A DNA stretch of 64,000 bases, taken from the NCBI RefSeq assembly GCF_023016085.1, contig NZ_JALKBF010000001.1, positions 806,001 through 870,000 on the forward strand, written 5' to 3'. Shown here piece after piece: positions 8,932 through 19,465 of the stretch (its first letter is position 1; each line of letters begins with the position of its first letter). Both the position numbers and the translations under genes were made by a program. This DNA comes from Aliiroseovarius sp. F47248L. GTDB lineage: Bacteria > Pseudomonadota > Alphaproteobacteria > Rhodobacterales > Rhodobacteraceae. The notes under the pieces were generated by a model. That model saw nothing but the letters and a program-made list of their open reading frames with translations. It did not search any database and was not told the DNA's origin.

Positions 8932-9735
8932 TCAGCCGGGTTGAGTGGCTGATAGAAACTGTTTGAGCCGCTCGCTTTTTGGCGATCCAAAAAGCGCATC
9001 CGGCGGGCCTTCTTCTTCAATCAGACCCTGATGCAGAAAAATAACGTGGTCTGACACATCAGCGGCCAACCGCATATCATGGGTGACAATCACCATCGTG
9101 CGCCCTTCGGCGGCCAGATCTTTGATGACCTTGACTACTTCTTGTTCCAGTTCAGGATCCAGCGCCGAGGTCGGTTCGTCGAACAACAGTGCCTTGGGCT
9201 CCATGCACAGCGCGCGTGCGATGGCGGCGCGTTGCTGCTGGCCGCCCGACAGTTGCGCAGGCCAGACATCGCATTTGTCGCCGATCCCGACCTTGGCCAG
9301 ATAGGCGCGGGCTTTTTTTTCAACTTCTGCCTTGTCGCGGCCCAACACGGTAACGGGTGCTTCCATTACGTTTTGCAGGATGGTCATATGGGACCACAGG
9401 TTGAACTGCTGAAACACCATTGACAGGTTGGTACGAATGCGCGTGACCTGTGCGCGATCAGCCGGGTGCCGGTGCAGCGCATGGCCGCGCCAGGCAATTG
9501 GCTCGCCTTCAAACAGAATGTCACCTTGCTGGCTGTCTTCCAGTAGGTTTGCACAGCGCAGGAGTGTGGATTTTCCCGACCCTGACGACCCGATAAGCGA
9601 CACGACATGGCCCCGGTCAGCCACCAGATCGACGCCTTTTAGTACTTCAAGCGCACCGTAACTTTTGTGAAGGTCACGAATTTCGATCACAGGCGTGGCT
9701 GTGGCGGAGTTTTGGGACGCTTTGTCTAGTGGCAC
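8932..9735 (-). CDS. Amino-acid ABC transporter ATP-binding protein (HisP/ArtP type)
   Basis: All ABC ATPase motifs are present: Walker A GSSGSGKST, the Q-loop MVFQQFNLWSH, the signature LSGGQQQR, Walker B ALLFDEPTSALD and the switch His in IVTHDM. I place the start at a GTG (9735) preceded by AGG at 8 bases, giving 267 residues; the open frame continues upstream to an ATG at 9876, but those 47 residues do not resemble the family. It is the first gene of the transporter block. The 235 bases between it and the terB-like gene must hold the operon promoter, though I see no confident boxes there. Confidence 0.92.
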   Translation of the reverse strand: MPLDKASQNSATATPVIEIRDLHKSYGALEVLKGVDLVADRGHVVSLIGSSGSGKSTLLRCANLLEDSQQGDILFEGEPIAWRGHALHRHPADRAQVTRIRTNLSMVFQQFNLWSHMTILQNVMEAPVTVLGRDKAEVEKKARAYLAKVGIGDKCDVWPAQLSGGQQQRAAIARALCMEPKALLFDEPTSALDPELEQEVVKVIKDLAAEGRTMVIVTHDMRLAADVSDHVIFLHQGLIEEEGPPDALFGSPKSERLKQFLSATQPG

Positions 9736-9970
9736 GCAAAAAACCTGATTGTGGAACAAGTGGTGTGACACCGGAGTAGGGCGCATATTTATCTGAAATG
9801 CAACGGCGAAAAGGCGGGGAAGTCGCGTAAATCCGGGCGGATCGGCGGTCGGGCAGGGCAATTCGTGCAAGAGCATCTGTGTCGTGCGCGTTACGGTTGA
9901 ACCCGCCGCTCTGGCTGAGCATGGGGTGTCGGACGCACCAGTCGCGCGAAATGACCCTCAGCCTCCGGGA

Positions 9971-10426
9971 TCAGTCGGCGCCACCGTTGATCACTCGCGA
10001 AGCGCGCAGGCGTGCCTCGTTGCTTTGTAGATCGGTGATGCCAAGAAAACGTGGGATCATCCGCATCAACGCATCCTCTTCCATCGTCCGCACACCGTCG
10101 GCCAACACCACGGACCATGCCGCTTCGATCACGGCGATCCTGTCGTCCAACGGCACCCCATCCTTCACGGCGTTGGTGAACCGAACGGTATCGGGGGCGT
10201 CGGCTTCTAATTTCTCGGCGTTCTGCCGCAAGGTGGCGGCGGCGTCAGGTGTCAAACCATAGCGATGGGACAGGATGCGGGTGATTTCGGCGATCTCGGT
10301 CGCGCCATAGGCGTGGTCCGACCGTGCCAACCTTACCAAAAGGGCAGCGATGGCCAGCCGCGCATCGTCATCACCAAGCGGGCTGGGATCTGGTTGGCTG
10401 AGTTTTGACAACAAGGATCGGATCAT
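9971..10426 (-). CDS. TerB-like helical protein
   Basis: This 151-residue, all-helical protein matches the tellurite-resistance TerB/DjlA-N fold. It has repeated acidic pairs in a metal-site-like arrangement (ALLVRLARSDHAYGATEI and AWSVVLADGVRTMEEDAL, each with the hydrophobic-Asp-Gly/His-Glu pattern typical of TerB). No signal peptide or membrane segment is seen. It lies downstream of pyrG on the same strand and is probably its own unit or read through from pyrG. The family name comes from tellurite resistance, but no other ter gene is nearby, so that function should not be assumed. Confidence 0.75.
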   Translation of the reverse strand: MIRSLLSKLSQPDPSPLGDDDARLAIAALLVRLARSDHAYGATEIAEITRILSHRYGLTPDAAATLRQNAEKLEADAPDTVRFTNAVKDGVPLDDRIAVIEAAWSVVLADGVRTMEEDALMRMIPRFLGITDLQSNEARLRASRVINGGAD

Positions 10427-10522
10427 ATGCCTAACCTAAGATACCCAAATCAAATTGCCAGCCCGGATTGCGCACCTCGGGTCACAAGCGCGTCAACCGC
10501 CGTAAGGTGTTCCATTCGCGGG

Positions 10523-12166
10523 TCAGACCAGCCGTTCGATATCTTTTGCAGCGCGCACGAAATCTGCGAACAGAGGGGCTGGGTCAAATGGCTTTGACTT
10601 CAGTTCCGGGTGGAACTGCACACCGACGAACCACGGATGATCTTTCCATTCGACGATTTCCGGCAGACGCCCATCAGGTGACATGCCCGAGAAGTGCAGA
10701 CCGCATGCCTCAAGCTGGTCGCGGTATTTGGTGTCGACCTCATAGCGATGGCGGTGACGTTCCTCGATCGTGGTCGTACCGTAAATCTCGGCAACTTTCG
10801 ATCCTTCGGCCAACGTCGCGGTGTAAGCGCCCAACCGCATCGTGCCCCCCTTGTCGTCCGAGACCTTGCGCTTGACCCTGTAGTTGCCCTGCACCCACTC
10901 CTTCAGGTGATAGACAACCGGAGTGAAGCGGGTTTCGCCCGCTTCATGGTCAAACTCCTCGGACCCAGCATCTTTGATGCCGGCCACGTTGCGTGCGGCT
11001 TCGACCACGGCCATCTGCATGCCCAGACATATCCCCAAATAGGGAATCTTGCGCTCACGGGCAAATTGAGCGGCCTTGATCTTGCCCTCGGTGCCGCGTT
11101 CGCCGAAGCCCCCGGGCACCAGAATCGCGTGGAAACCGGCCAGATAGGGCGCGGGGTCTTCCTTGTCGAACAACTCGGCGTCGACCCATTCCAGCTTGAC
11201 GCGCACACGGTTGGCCATGCCGCCATGGGTTAGTGCCTCTTTGATCGACTTATAGGCATCCTCAAGCTGGATATACTTGCCGACCACCGCCACGCGGACC
11301 TCGCCTTCGGCGTTGTGAATGCGGTCTTCCACATCTTCCCAACGGCGCAGATCGGGCTTCGGAGCAGGCGCGATCTGGAACGCATCCAGCACCGCTTGAT
11401 CCAGCCCGACATTATGAAAGGCCATCGGCGCTTCATAGATCGACTTCAGGTCGTAGGCAGGGATGACCGCATCGGTCCGGACGTTACAGAACAGGGCGAT
11501 CTTGTCGCGTTCTTTGTCGGGGATCGGGTGTTCCGCCCGGCACACCAGAACGTCCGGCGCAATGCCGATCGAGCGCAATTCCTTGACCGAGTGCTGGGTG
11601 GGTTTCGTCTTCAACTCGCCCGAGGCCGCAAGGAAAGGCAGCAGCGTCAAATGCATGAAGATACACTGACCGCGCGGGCGCTCCTGGCTGAACTGGCGGA
11701 TCGCCTCGAAAAAGGGCAGGGCTTCAATATCGCCGACCGTGCCGCCGATTTCGCAAAGCATGAAATCAACCTCGTCGTCGCCGATCTCGATGAAGTCCTT
11801 GATTTCGTTAGTGACGTGGGGAATGACCTGAATTGTCTTGCCAAGGTAGTCGCCGCGCCGCTCTTTCTCCAACACGTTGGTATAGATGCGGCCCGAGCTG
11901 ACGGAATCGGTGGCGCGCGCGGCCACGCCGGTGAAACGCTCGTAATGGCCAAGGTCCAGATCGGTTTCGGCACCATCGTCGGTGACGAACACCTCGCCGT
12001 GTTCAAACGGGCTCATCGTGCCGGGATCGACGTTCAAATAGGGGTCGAGCTTGCGCATCCGCACTGAATAGCCACGCGCCTGAAGCAGGGCGCCCAAAGC
12101 GGCGGCCGTCAGACCTTTGCCCAATGAAGAAACCACACCGCCGGTGATGAAAATGTAACGTGCCAT
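10523..12166 (-). CDS. pyrG: CTP synthase
   Basis: The protein has 547 residues, the normal length, starting at [18 protein letters not shown]; the longer open frame adds 22 non-conserved residues. CTP synthase converts UTP to CTP using ATP and glutamine-derived ammonia. The N-terminal synthetase domain (about 1-270) has the [10 protein letters not shown] nucleotide loop and the [22 protein letters not shown] region. The C-terminal amidotransferase has the oxyanion and nucleophile strand LGICLGMQ and a late HPE triad (VQFHPELKS). It lies downstream of secG on the same strand, an order common in Rhodobacterales. Confidence 0.97.
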   Translation of the reverse strand: MARYIFITGGVVSSLGKGLTAAALGALLQARGYSVRMRKLDPYLNVDPGTMSPFEHGEVFVTDDGAETDLDLGHYERFTGVAARATDSVSSGRIYTNVLEKERRGDYLGKTIQVIPHVTNEIKDFIEIGDDEVDFMLCEIGGTVGDIEALPFFEAIRQFSQERPRGQCIFMHLTLLPFLAASGELKTKPTQHSVKELRSIGIAPDVLVCRAEHPIPDKERDKIALFCNVRTDAVIPAYDLKSIYEAPMAFHNVGLDQAVLDAFQIAPAPKPDLRRWEDVEDRIHNAEGEVRVAVVGKYIQLEDAYKSIKEALTHGGMANRVRVKLEWVDAELFDKEDPAPYLAGFHAILVPGGFGERGTEGKIKAAQFARERKIPYLGICLGMQMAVVEAARNVAGIKDAGSEEFDHEAGETRFTPVVYHLKEWVQGNYRVKRKVSDDKGGTMRLGAYTATLAEGSKVAEIYGTTTIEERHRHRYEVDTKYRDQLEACGLHFSGMSPDGRLPEIVEWKDHPWFVGVQFHPELKSKPFDPAPLFADFVRAAKDIERLV

Positions 12167-12364
12167 GCGTTTGGCTGCCCCCGTGAAACCGGCGCTATCG
12201 CGCCTTTGAATATTGGCTTTCGAACCCTGCATGCGGCCATGAAAAAGGCCCCGGCGAATCCGCTGTCCACGGGATTAAAGATATAATTGATTCCGGTTCC
12301 CCGCGCAACCAGATCGCAAGATGATGGGGCGGGAAATCCGCCCTCACTCAAGGTATAGTGGGTG

Positions 12365-12745
12365 TCAGTCCGCGCGCGGCGGTGTCAGGCTGTCATCTGC
12401 GCTGGTGGGTGGCAGCAGGTCTGTGACATCGGGTGTGACAGGTGCGTTGGGATCGGCGGCACTGTCTGCAGCGGGGGCTTCAATACCCAGCGCATCAATC
12501 ACCGAACTGTCTGCCGAGTTTTTTGCCGCAATCACTGTCAGAGTGATCGAAGTGCACAGAAAAGCGATCGCGAAGACCCAGGTCAATTTACCCAAAGCCG
12601 TGGCTGCGCTGCGCGACGACATCACGCCGCCACCGCCACCACCACCACCGATGCCCAAACCGCCACCTTCCGAGCGCTGCAAAAGCACGATACCGATCAG
12701 GCCCAGGGCCAGGATCAGGTGAATGACGAGGATGACGTTTTCCAT
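12365..12745 (-). CDS. secG: Preprotein translocase subunit SecG
   Basis: This 126-residue protein is the small SecYEG subunit. Two membrane segments (about residues 3-22 and 52-72) flank the conserved cytoplasmic loop LLQRSEGGGLGIGGG, extended here by a run of eight glycines before VMSSRSAATALGKLTW. A 50-residue Asp/Pro/Ala-rich tail follows the second membrane segment, as in many Alphaproteobacteria. A GC-rich hairpin (12327-12343) lies after the stop but lacks a T run, so termination before pyrG is uncertain. The gene is divergent from purA with 198 bases between them, which must hold both promoters. Confidence 0.93.
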   Translation of the reverse strand: MENVILVIHLILALGLIGIVLLQRSEGGGLGIGGGGGGGGVMSSRSAATALGKLTWVFAIAFLCTSITLTVIAAKNSADSSVIDALGIEAPAADSAADPNAPVTPDVTDLLPPTSADDSLTPPRAD

Positions 12746-12943
12746 AAGGGACGCTTCCGTGGCTGGGGGTTCGTACGATCTGCGGCGCTATGTAGGGGAA
12801 AAGCCGAAGGGGTGCAAGCAGCGCGGAGGGGCAATATGCGATTCCTTCCCGCGTTTCTCGGATCCCATGCGGATTACGGGTTTCACACAGGGGCATGTGC
12901 GGCTATGACCCTAACGGGTTTTCTTTGAGACAGGAAAAAGATC

Positions 12944-14239
12944 ATGGCCAATGTAGTCGTCGTAGGTGCCCAGTGGGGTGATGAGGGAAAGGGCAAGATC
13001 GTTGACTGGCTCAGCGAACGTGCCGATGTGATCGCGCGCTTTCAGGGCGGCCATAACGCGGGCCACACACTGGTCGTCGAAGGCAAGGTTTATAAGCTGC
13101 ACGCGTTGCCCTCGGGTGTTGTGCGTGGCGGCAAGTTGTCGGTGATCGGCAACGGCGTCGTTCTGGACCCGTGGCACCTGCTGAAAGAGATTGAGACGAT
13201 CACCGGGCAAGGGGTCGAGATTTCGCCCGAGACGCTGATGATCGCCGAGAACACGCCGTTGATCCTGCCCTTCCACGGCGAACTTGACCGCGCACGGGAA
13301 GAGGCCGCATCGAAAGGCACCAAGATCGGCACCACCGGGCGCGGCATCGGTCCGTGTTACGAAGACAAGGTGGGGCGTCGTGCAATCCGTGTCGCTGATC
13401 TGGCCGATGCGGCCACCCTCGAAACCCGCGTGGATCGCGCCCTGCAGCACCACGACCCGCTGCGCAAGGGGTTGGGGATCGACCCGATCGACCGGGACGC
13501 CCTGATCGCGCAACTAAAAGAGGTCGCGCCGAAAATCCTGCGTTTCGCAGCCCCCGTCTGGAAGGTGCTGAATGAAAAACGCAAAGCAGGCAAACGCATT
13601 CTGTTCGAAGGGGCACAGGGTGCGCTTTTGGACATCGACTTTGGCACCTATCCCTTCGTCACCTCCTCGAACGTGATTGCCGGGCAGGCTGCAACGGGTG
13701 TCGGCATTGGCCCCGGCTCGATTGACTATGTGCTGGGCATTGTGAAGGCCTACACCACGCGTGTAGGCGAGGGACCGTTCCCGACAGAACTTGACGACGA
13801 CGACGGCCAGCGCCTGGGCGAGCGTGGCCACGAATTCGGAACCACCACCGGGCGCAAGCGCCGATGTGGCTGGTTTGACGCCGCTCTGGTGCGCCAGACT
13901 TGTGCTACGTCAGGCGTGACCGGTATTTCTCTCACCAAACTTGATGTTTTGGACGGGTTTGAGATTCTGAAGATCTGCGTTGGGTATGAACTGGATGGCA
14001 AGCGAATGGATTATTTACCCACCGCTGAAAATGAACAGGCCCGCTGCACGCCGATCTATGAGGAAATGCCCGGTTGGTCGGAGACCACCGAAGGCGCGCG
14101 GAGCTGGAACGACCTGCCCGCCAACGCGATTAAATATGTGAAACGTGTGGAAGAGCTGATCGACTGCCCGGTTGCTTTGCTATCAACAAGCCCGGAACGT
14201 GATGACACGATCCTTGTCACCGACCCGTTCGCAGATTGA
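12944..14239 (+). CDS. purA: Adenylosuccinate synthetase
   Basis: The protein has 431 residues. PurA couples IMP and aspartate with GTP in the first committed step to AMP. The N-terminal GTP loop WGDEGKGK (11-18) includes the catalytic Asp13, and GGHNAGHT holds the catalytic His41. Further landmarks are [13 protein letters not shown] for IMP binding, [22 protein letters not shown] (positions quoted in part: FEGAQG near 223) and the late [11 protein letters not shown] loop for aspartate and GTP binding. DUF2842 follows 12 bases after the stop and is presumably co-transcribed. Confidence 0.97.
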   Translation: MANVVVVGAQWGDEGKGKIVDWLSERADVIARFQGGHNAGHTLVVEGKVYKLHALPSGVVRGGKLSVIGNGVVLDPWHLLKEIETITGQGVEISPETLMIAENTPLILPFHGELDRAREEAASKGTKIGTTGRGIGPCYEDKVGRRAIRVADLADAATLETRVDRALQHHDPLRKGLGIDPIDRDALIAQLKEVAPKILRFAAPVWKVLNEKRKAGKRILFEGAQGALLDIDFGTYPFVTSSNVIAGQAATGVGIGPGSIDYVLGIVKAYTTRVGEGPFPTELDDDDGQRLGERGHEFGTTTGRKRRCGWFDAALVRQTCATSGVTGISLTKLDVLDGFEILKICVGYELDGKRMDYLPTAENEQARCTPIYEEMPGWSETTEGARSWNDLPANAIKYVKRVEELIDCPVALLSTSPERDDTILVTDPFAD

Positions 14240-14251
14240 TTAGGGGGCGCA

Positions 14252-14530
14252 ATGGCACTGAGCTATAAAGCACGTAAACGTCTGTCTTTGCTGGTTTTGC
14301 TGGTTGGATTGCCGCTTTACATCCTCGTGGCGGTGAAGGTCGTCAGCTTGTTTGATCGTCCTCCGATATTGCTGGAGCTTCTGGTTTATGTCGTGCTGGG
14401 CTTTTTGTGGATGATCCCGCTTCGCAAAGTGTTTCTGGGGGTGGGCAAGCCCGACCCAGATGCCGACCCGGACAGTTATCCGCATGATCCGGTGGAGCCT
14501 GAGACACAAAAGCGCGGTCCGAAGAACTAA
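14252..14530 (+). CDS. DUF2842 small membrane protein
   Basis: This 92-residue protein has two hydrophobic helices (about residues 12-32 and 40-56), a basic N-terminus (MALSYKARKR) and a hydrophilic Asp/Pro-rich tail. It matches the DUF2842 family, which is restricted to Alphaproteobacteria and has no known function. It follows purA closely and ends before a strong bidirectional terminator. Confidence 0.75.
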   Translation: MALSYKARKRLSLLVLLVGLPLYILVAVKVVSLFDRPPILLELLVYVVLGFLWMIPLRKVFLGVGKPDPDADPDSYPHDPVEPETQKRGPKN

Positions 14531-14554
14531 CGGTCACTACATCCAGCAGTAACC

Positions 14555-14590
14555 TAAAAAAGCGCGACCCATGGGGGCCGCGCTTTTTTA
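14555..14590. terminator. Bidirectional rho-independent terminator
   Basis: A 6-bp GC-rich stem (AGCGCG / CGCGCT) is flanked on its left by six A and on its right by six T. It therefore works for the DUF2842 gene on the plus strand and the acidic-protein gene ending at 14607 on the minus strand. Confidence 0.85.
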
Positions 14591-14606
14591 GTTAAATTTT
14601 AGCAGG

Positions 14607-16646
14607 TTAGGCTGTTTGCCGCCCGCTTTCATCGGTCTCATCGTCTTCTGCCAGCGCAAAGCGGCCCGGTGCAATCTTGCTGATACGACCTTCACGCAAA
14701 AGGCGACCGAAGGCGCGCAGGGCTTCTTCGCGTGAGATGCCTCCATTGACGTTCAACCCGACTACCAACCGCATTACATGCGGGCGGCTGAATTGCGGCA
14801 GGCCTTGAACCTTGGTGGCATATGTTGCTGCGGCCTCCATTAGTCCCGTCATGTCCGAGGCATCCGCCCCGTTCACGTAAGACGCGAACCCATCTTGCGA
14901 TGGATCGGCCGAAACTGCGCTGATGGTCTTGCCAGCGCCGTCAACGGGTGCCTGTCCGGCGACGGTTTCTGCTTTGCTACCGGGTTTGCGGCTGACGCGA
15001 CGCGGACGTACGATTCGTACGGCTTTATTGCCTTTGGTGTCGGTATCCATGTCGTCTTCGGCATCCCGTACGCCATCCACACGCTGCTCTGACACCAAAA
15101 CCAGCGGCGCCATACGCAACGAGCTGCCTTTCGCTTCGGTGTTTTCTGGGCGTTTCGGACGCACGGCGCGGGCCAGATCTTCGCGGTACGGATCTTCCTC
15201 ATGCTCGTCGACATCGACTTCGCCTGCATCTTCATCTGCGCGTTTTGCCTGCACGGCGGCCTTCAAATGCTCGATTGAGTTGCGACGGCGCGACACTTCC
15301 TGACTGTCCATCTTGTCGTTGGTTTCGGCAAGAATACGATTCAGCGTCTCATCGCTTTGGTCGGCGGCGCCATTGTCGAACACCTGTTCGCGACGCTCGC
15401 GACGCGCTTCGGTTTTGACCTCGTGGTCGATCATGTTCAGCAGTTTCAGGGTTGAATGATCGTCCTGATCACCGTCGTCGTGATCATTTTCACCCTGTTT
15501 TGCGTCATCCGAATCCAGAACCGTCGCGTCTTCCACCTCTTTTGGTGTGACAGTCAGTTCCTCAACGCCATCTTCACGCCGCATTCGCTTAACGCGTACA
15601 ACACGGTTGACCGGGCGCAGTGGCTCGGGCTCGTCGTCGAAAGTATTTTCCAGAAGGTTGCTGACGCCATCTTCGATACCCAGATCAGAACCGTCTTCAT
15701 CGTCATAACTTGCACTCGACGTGGCAGTTTCTTCATCCGATTGATCGTTTTGCGCATTCATTTGGGACAGAATGGCATCGACGTCTTCATCTGTATCCGA
15801 GGGGACGCTGGAATCGGCTGACAGAACCAAAGGACCGTCTGACGATTTTTCGTCTTTTGATACTTCTTCGGCTGTTTCCACCTCGGTTGTGTCTGCCTGT
15901 GCGACTGCCTCAGGTCCGTCGTCCTGATCGACTGGGGCGTCGATGTCGGCGCTGTCCTCTGCAACCGCATCCTGCTCGTTCTCATAGAACGGCTCGGCAT
16001 CCGGGTCGTCGGAATGGTCTTCCAGATTGGTGTCGTCAGCAACGGCGCGAATACGCTCCAGCTTTGCCCCGGCGCTGTCGTCGTCCATTTCGGCGGGGGT
16101 GTGCATAGCGGCTTCTTCAGCCATATGTTCGAAATTGTCAGTGTCTTCGGCGACGTCTTCGGTGACGTCATCGGCAACCAGTTGGTCGGCGTCTTGCTCG
16201 GCCAAATTTTGAACATCTTCAACGGGCGCTTCTTCAGCCGGTGTTTCTTCTTCCAGCTGCGTGGTTTCAGTTGTTTCCTCAACCGCAGCTTCTTCGTCCG
16301 CTGCATGGGCCTGTCCGCTGTCTTCATCTTCAAGCAGTGCCTGACCGGCCACCAAGGTGGCGCCGGTTTTTGTCACGGCAGGCAAGGCCGAGCCTTCCTG
16401 ACGCAGAACAACGCCATCATTTTCCAAGCGTGCCTGAACGCGTTTCTGAATTTCGCGTTCTGCGATACGGTGAAGCACTTCGGCATCTGGTGTTGGGGGT
16501 TCCGCACCAAAATAGCGGTCATCCGCTGCCAGATCACGGAAATACTCCGCAATTGATTTCATGGTGCCAAATGGCTCGTCGAATCCCTCAAGCGTGCACG
16601 AAAAAGTGCCATAGGATACAGTGAGGATTTTGCTGTTGCTCACCAT
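14607..16646 (-). CDS. Very acidic 679-residue protein of unknown function
   Basis: I do not recognise a named family. The first ~85 residues look folded ([19 protein letters not shown], then [19 protein letters not shown]). Residues ~120-320 are a low-complexity, presumably disordered stretch made mostly of Glu, Asp, Ala and Thr. A middle part has Arg-rich patches ([11 protein letters not shown] near 350, [11 protein letters not shown] near 550). The last ~75 residues again look folded ([20 protein letters not shown], then [21 protein letters not shown]) and could be a small winged-helix or DNA-binding module. No signal peptide or membrane segment is seen. The mix of long acidic linker and basic patches suggests a nucleoid, RNA or ribosome-related scaffold, but that is a guess. 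Confidence 0.7.
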   Translation of the reverse strand: MVSNSKILTVSYGTFSCTLEGFDEPFGTMKSIAEYFRDLAADDRYFGAEPPTPDAEVLHRIAEREIQKRVQARLENDGVVLRQEGSALPAVTKTGATLVAGQALLEDEDSGQAHAADEEAAVEETTETTQLEEETPAEEAPVEDVQNLAEQDADQLVADDVTEDVAEDTDNFEHMAEEAAMHTPAEMDDDSAGAKLERIRAVADDTNLEDHSDDPDAEPFYENEQDAVAEDSADIDAPVDQDDGPEAVAQADTTEVETAEEVSKDEKSSDGPLVLSADSSVPSDTDEDVDAILSQMNAQNDQSDEETATSSASYDDEDGSDLGIEDGVSNLLENTFDDEPEPLRPVNRVVRVKRMRREDGVEELTVTPKEVEDATVLDSDDAKQGENDHDDGDQDDHSTLKLLNMIDHEVKTEARRERREQVFDNGAADQSDETLNRILAETNDKMDSQEVSRRRNSIEHLKAAVQAKRADEDAGEVDVDEHEEDPYREDLARAVRPKRPENTEAKGSSLRMAPLVLVSEQRVDGVRDAEDDMDTDTKGNKAVRIVRPRRVSRKPGSKAETVAGQAPVDGAGKTISAVSADPSQDGFASYVNGADASDMTGLMEAAATYATKVQGLPQFSRPHVMRLVVGLNVNGGISREEALRAFGRLLREGRISKIAPGRFALAEDDETDESGRQTA

Positions 16647-16782
16647 TGATAACTCACTTTCTCCTCCGAAACTGCGCAGGTATACACTACCCTACATCGT
16701 TCCGAGAACTTAAACAAAGCCGTGAAAAACACGGTATTTTTTCCGGACTAATCCGTTCTTAAAATCAGATTGGGAGACAATT

Positions 16783-17460
16783 GTGTCCATAATGAGATAT
16801 TTTCGTCAATTTTCCCACAATGTGACTCTGCTGGGCGGCGGGGCGGTGAATCCGGCAACACTGATGCAGTGTCTGGAGCTTGCGCCAGAGCTTGTTGCAG
16901 CGGATGGCGGTGCGGATCAGGCGCTGAATATGGGGCATGTTCCGGTGGTGGTTGCGGGCGATATGGATTCCGTTTCCGACCGGGCGCGCAAGGTGATTGG
17001 GGCAGATCGGTTTGTTGAAACTCCAGATCAGAATCGTACCGATTTCCACAAAACACTTGACCTTATCGACGCGCCGGTGGTGTTGGGCGTCGGGTTTATG
17101 GGCAAGCGGCTGGACCATGAGCTTGCGTGCTATAACACGTTGGTGCGTTTGCCAGAAAAGCGGGTTATTCTGGTGGGCGAGGTGGATATCTGTTTCCACC
17201 TGTCCGCGCCGTTGGCGATGTCGTTGCCCGTCGGTACACGGTTTTCGCTGTTTCCAATGGCCAAGGTAAACGTGCGTAGCATCGGGTTAGTCTGGCCTGT
17301 TGATGATCTTGAGATGTCACCCTGGGGCATGATCGGTACGTCGAATGAAACAAACGCGCCGACAGTCTCGGTTACGGCGGACGGACCGGGGCTTCTTGTG
17401 ATTCTGCCGCGCGCGCACCTGACTGACGTGATCAAGGTCCTGACACCAGCAAGCGTCTAG
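16783..17460 (+). CDS. thiN: Thiamine pyrophosphokinase
   Basis: The protein has 225 residues. The enzyme transfers pyrophosphate from ATP to thiamine. Visible motifs are AADGGADQAL (Asp41), the metal-binding GDMDSV (59-64), NRTDFHKTLD and GKRLDHEL, in the order seen in bacterial thiamine diphosphokinases. A GTG start at 16783 is favoured because GGAG lies 6 bases upstream; an ATG three codons later is possible. Its stop codon overlaps that of the convergent serine dehydratase gene. No TPP riboswitch is visible in the 136-base upstream region. Confidence 0.88.
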   Translation: MSIMRYFRQFSHNVTLLGGGAVNPATLMQCLELAPELVAADGGADQALNMGHVPVVVAGDMDSVSDRARKVIGADRFVETPDQNRTDFHKTLDLIDAPVVLGVGFMGKRLDHELACYNTLVRLPEKRVILVGEVDICFHLSAPLAMSLPVGTRFSLFPMAKVNVRSIGLVWPVDDLEMSPWGMIGTSNETNAPTVSVTADGPGLLVILPRAHLTDVIKVLTPASV

Positions 17461-18836
17461 CAGTTGGGGACGTTTACCGCCAATCCGCCCAAGGATGTCT
17501 CTTTATACTTTTCCGACATGTCTTGCCCGGTTTCAAACATCGTCTTGATGCAGGCGTCCAGCGGCACAAGATGGGTGCCGTCACCGCGCAGGGCGAGCGA
17601 GGCCGCGGACACTGCCTTGATCGCACCCAGCCCGTTGCGTTCGATGCAGGGCACTTGCACCAGTCCCCGCACCGGGTCGCAGGTCAGGCCAAGGTGGTGT
17701 TCCAACGCGATCTCGGCTGCGTTCTCGATCTGCATGGGGCTGCCCCCCATCACGGCGCACAGCCCGGCGGCGGCCATGGCACTTGCCGATCCGACCTCGG
17801 CCTGGCAGCCAGCTTCAGCCCCCGAGATTGATGCATTGTGTTTCACGATCCCGCCAATTGCCGATGCGGTCAGCAGGAACTCGTGCACCCGTGACGGCAC
17901 CGCGCCGGGCACGTGGTTCAGCCAGTATCGCACCACGGCTGGCAGGACGCCCGCCGCGCCATTGGTCGGGCTGGTCACGACCTGACCACCCGCGGCGTTT
18001 TCCTCGTTCACCGCCATGGCATAGACGCTCATCCAATCGTTGATGATATGCGGCGCGGACAGGTTCATCCCCTGTTCTGCCATCAAACTGTCATGGATCG
18101 CTTTTGCGCGGCGGCGCACCAGAAGCCCGCCCGGCAGGATTCCATCCTCGGCCAACCCACGGTCGATACATCTGTTCATTGCGTCCCAAATCCGGTCCAG
18201 CCCTTCAGCCAGCGCGTTGGGGTCCATATGTTCCAGCTCGTTTTCGCGTTTCATCTCGGCGATGGATTTGCCTGACTCGCGGGCCATCTCAAGCATCTGG
18301 GCCGCGGTTTCGAACGAATAGGGGTGCCGTTTGGCGTCGCGCGCGTCCAACACTGCCTCGCGCGCTTGTTCGGCTTCGGTCACGACAAAACCGCCTCCGA
18401 TGGAATAATAGGTCTCGCGCACCACCACGTCGCCTTGCGCGTCGGTCGCCATCAACTGCATTCCGTTGGCGTGGCCGGCCAGGGGAGTCTCATAGTCGAA
18501 AATCAGGTCGGTTTTCGGGGCAAAAGCCAAGGTGCCGAGCCCCTCGGGGCTGACAGTCCCGGTGCGATTGATTTCGGCCAAGGTGGCTTCGGCACGGGCG
18601 TGGTCGTAAGTGTCGGGAAGAAATCCGGCCAACCCCAGAATAGTAGCCCGGTCAGTGGCGTGGCCAACCCCGGTGAAGGCCAGCGACCCGTGCAGAGAGG
18701 CACGCAACCCCTGCACCTTGAAGGGCTGGGCGCGTAAGTGGTCCAGAAAACGCCCGCCCGCTACCATTGGACCCATGGTGTGTGACGAACTGGGGCCGAC
18801 CCCGATCTTGAACATGTCAAAGACAGACAGGAACAT
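17457..18836 (-). CDS. sdaA: L-serine ammonia-lyase (iron-sulphur serine dehydratase)
   Basis: This 459-residue single-chain enzyme fuses the beta and alpha domains of the [4Fe-4S] L-serine dehydratases, which convert L-serine to pyruvate and ammonia. The N-terminal beta domain opens with MFLSVFDMFKIGVGPSSSHT. The C-terminal alpha domain contains the cluster cysteines in SGAEAGCQAEVG, LTCDPVRG and VQVPCIERN. The chain also ends in Cys (NVPNC), which in this family plugs the active site of the partner subunit as a tail-in-mouth ligand. The last 4 bases overlap the convergent thiN gene. The gene is probably monocistronic. Confidence 0.95.
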   Translation of the reverse strand: MFLSVFDMFKIGVGPSSSHTMGPMVAGGRFLDHLRAQPFKVQGLRASLHGSLAFTGVGHATDRATILGLAGFLPDTYDHARAEATLAEINRTGTVSPEGLGTLAFAPKTDLIFDYETPLAGHANGMQLMATDAQGDVVVRETYYSIGGGFVVTEAEQAREAVLDARDAKRHPYSFETAAQMLEMARESGKSIAEMKRENELEHMDPNALAEGLDRIWDAMNRCIDRGLAEDGILPGGLLVRRRAKAIHDSLMAEQGMNLSAPHIINDWMSVYAMAVNEENAAGGQVVTSPTNGAAGVLPAVVRYWLNHVPGAVPSRVHEFLLTASAIGGIVKHNASISGAEAGCQAEVGSASAMAAAGLCAVMGGSPMQIENAAEIALEHHLGLTCDPVRGLVQVPCIERNGLGAIKAVSAASLALRGDGTHLVPLDACIKTMFETGQDMSEKYKETSLGGLAVNVPNC

Positions 18837-18893
18837 GTTAACCTCGTGCGTTTTCAGGTTGGACCAGATTGATCATTTACCGCTCTTTTGTCA

Positions 18894-18918
18894 GCGCAAA
18901 AGCGACGCTTTTTGCGTC
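18894..18918 (-). terminator. Possible terminator after the YbaN gene
   Basis: On the minus strand a 5-bp stem GACGC/GCGTC with an A5 loop (18904-18918) is followed by GCTTTTG. It is weak as an intrinsic terminator but is the only candidate between this gene and sdaA. Confidence 0.3.
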
Positions 18919-19270
18919 AGTCCGGCCGGGTCAGCACAAAAGCCGCCCCCGCGCCCATCAAAACCGCCTGCGCGACCAAAACCAACGTCGGAGCGCCAAG
19001 GATCAGTGACACGATAAACACCAGCGCCATCATGGTGGCCGCGAGTGTCTTTGCCCGCCGCGAGATCGCGCCACGCTCTTCCCAATCCTTGATCGCAGGG
19101 CCGAAATGGGCGTGGTCGATCAGCCATGCGCGGGCTTTCGGGCTGCCCTTGCCAAAGGCGAAGGCGGCGACAAGCAGAAAGGGCGTCGTGGGTAAAACCG
19201 GCAGGATGACCCCGATCAGTCCCAGCGCAACCGCGCTCCAGCCCAACGTAATATAGACATATCTGCTCAT
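18917..19270 (-). CDS. YbaN/DUF454-family inner-membrane protein
   Basis: The protein has 117 residues from the ATG at 19270; the open frame extends 14 residues further without family similarity. Three to four hydrophobic helices and the family signatures GLIGVILPVLPTTPFLLVAAF and ARAWLIDHAHFGP place it in DUF454, whose function is unknown. No clear operon partner is seen; sdaA lies downstream on the same strand after 80 bases. Confidence 0.85.
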   Translation of the reverse strand: MSRYVYITLGWSAVALGLIGVILPVLPTTPFLLVAAFAFGKGSPKARAWLIDHAHFGPAIKDWEERGAISRRAKTLAATMMALVFIVSLILGAPTLVLVAQAVLMGAGAAFVLTRPD

Positions 19271-19465
19271 TTTACACGTGCAGCCCTTGCCGGAAAACCG
19301 TTGCGCCAGCATTGGGCGATGCCGGGGCGAATGTCCACCCGGTGGCGCGATGGTGGATCATGCGGCGAAAATCGGCGCTGTGCGGCGTTCCCCTCTCGCC
19401 AGTCCGGACCATGCGTTTTATAACGCTGGCAACTCGAAACATGCGCCACAAGGGGAATCGCTGCC

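Noticed and set aside
12625..12665. CCG/CCA trinucleotide run as a possible repeat or assembly artefact
   Set aside because: It encodes the glycine stretch of SecG, which is known to be Gly-rich and expanded in Alphaproteobacteria.
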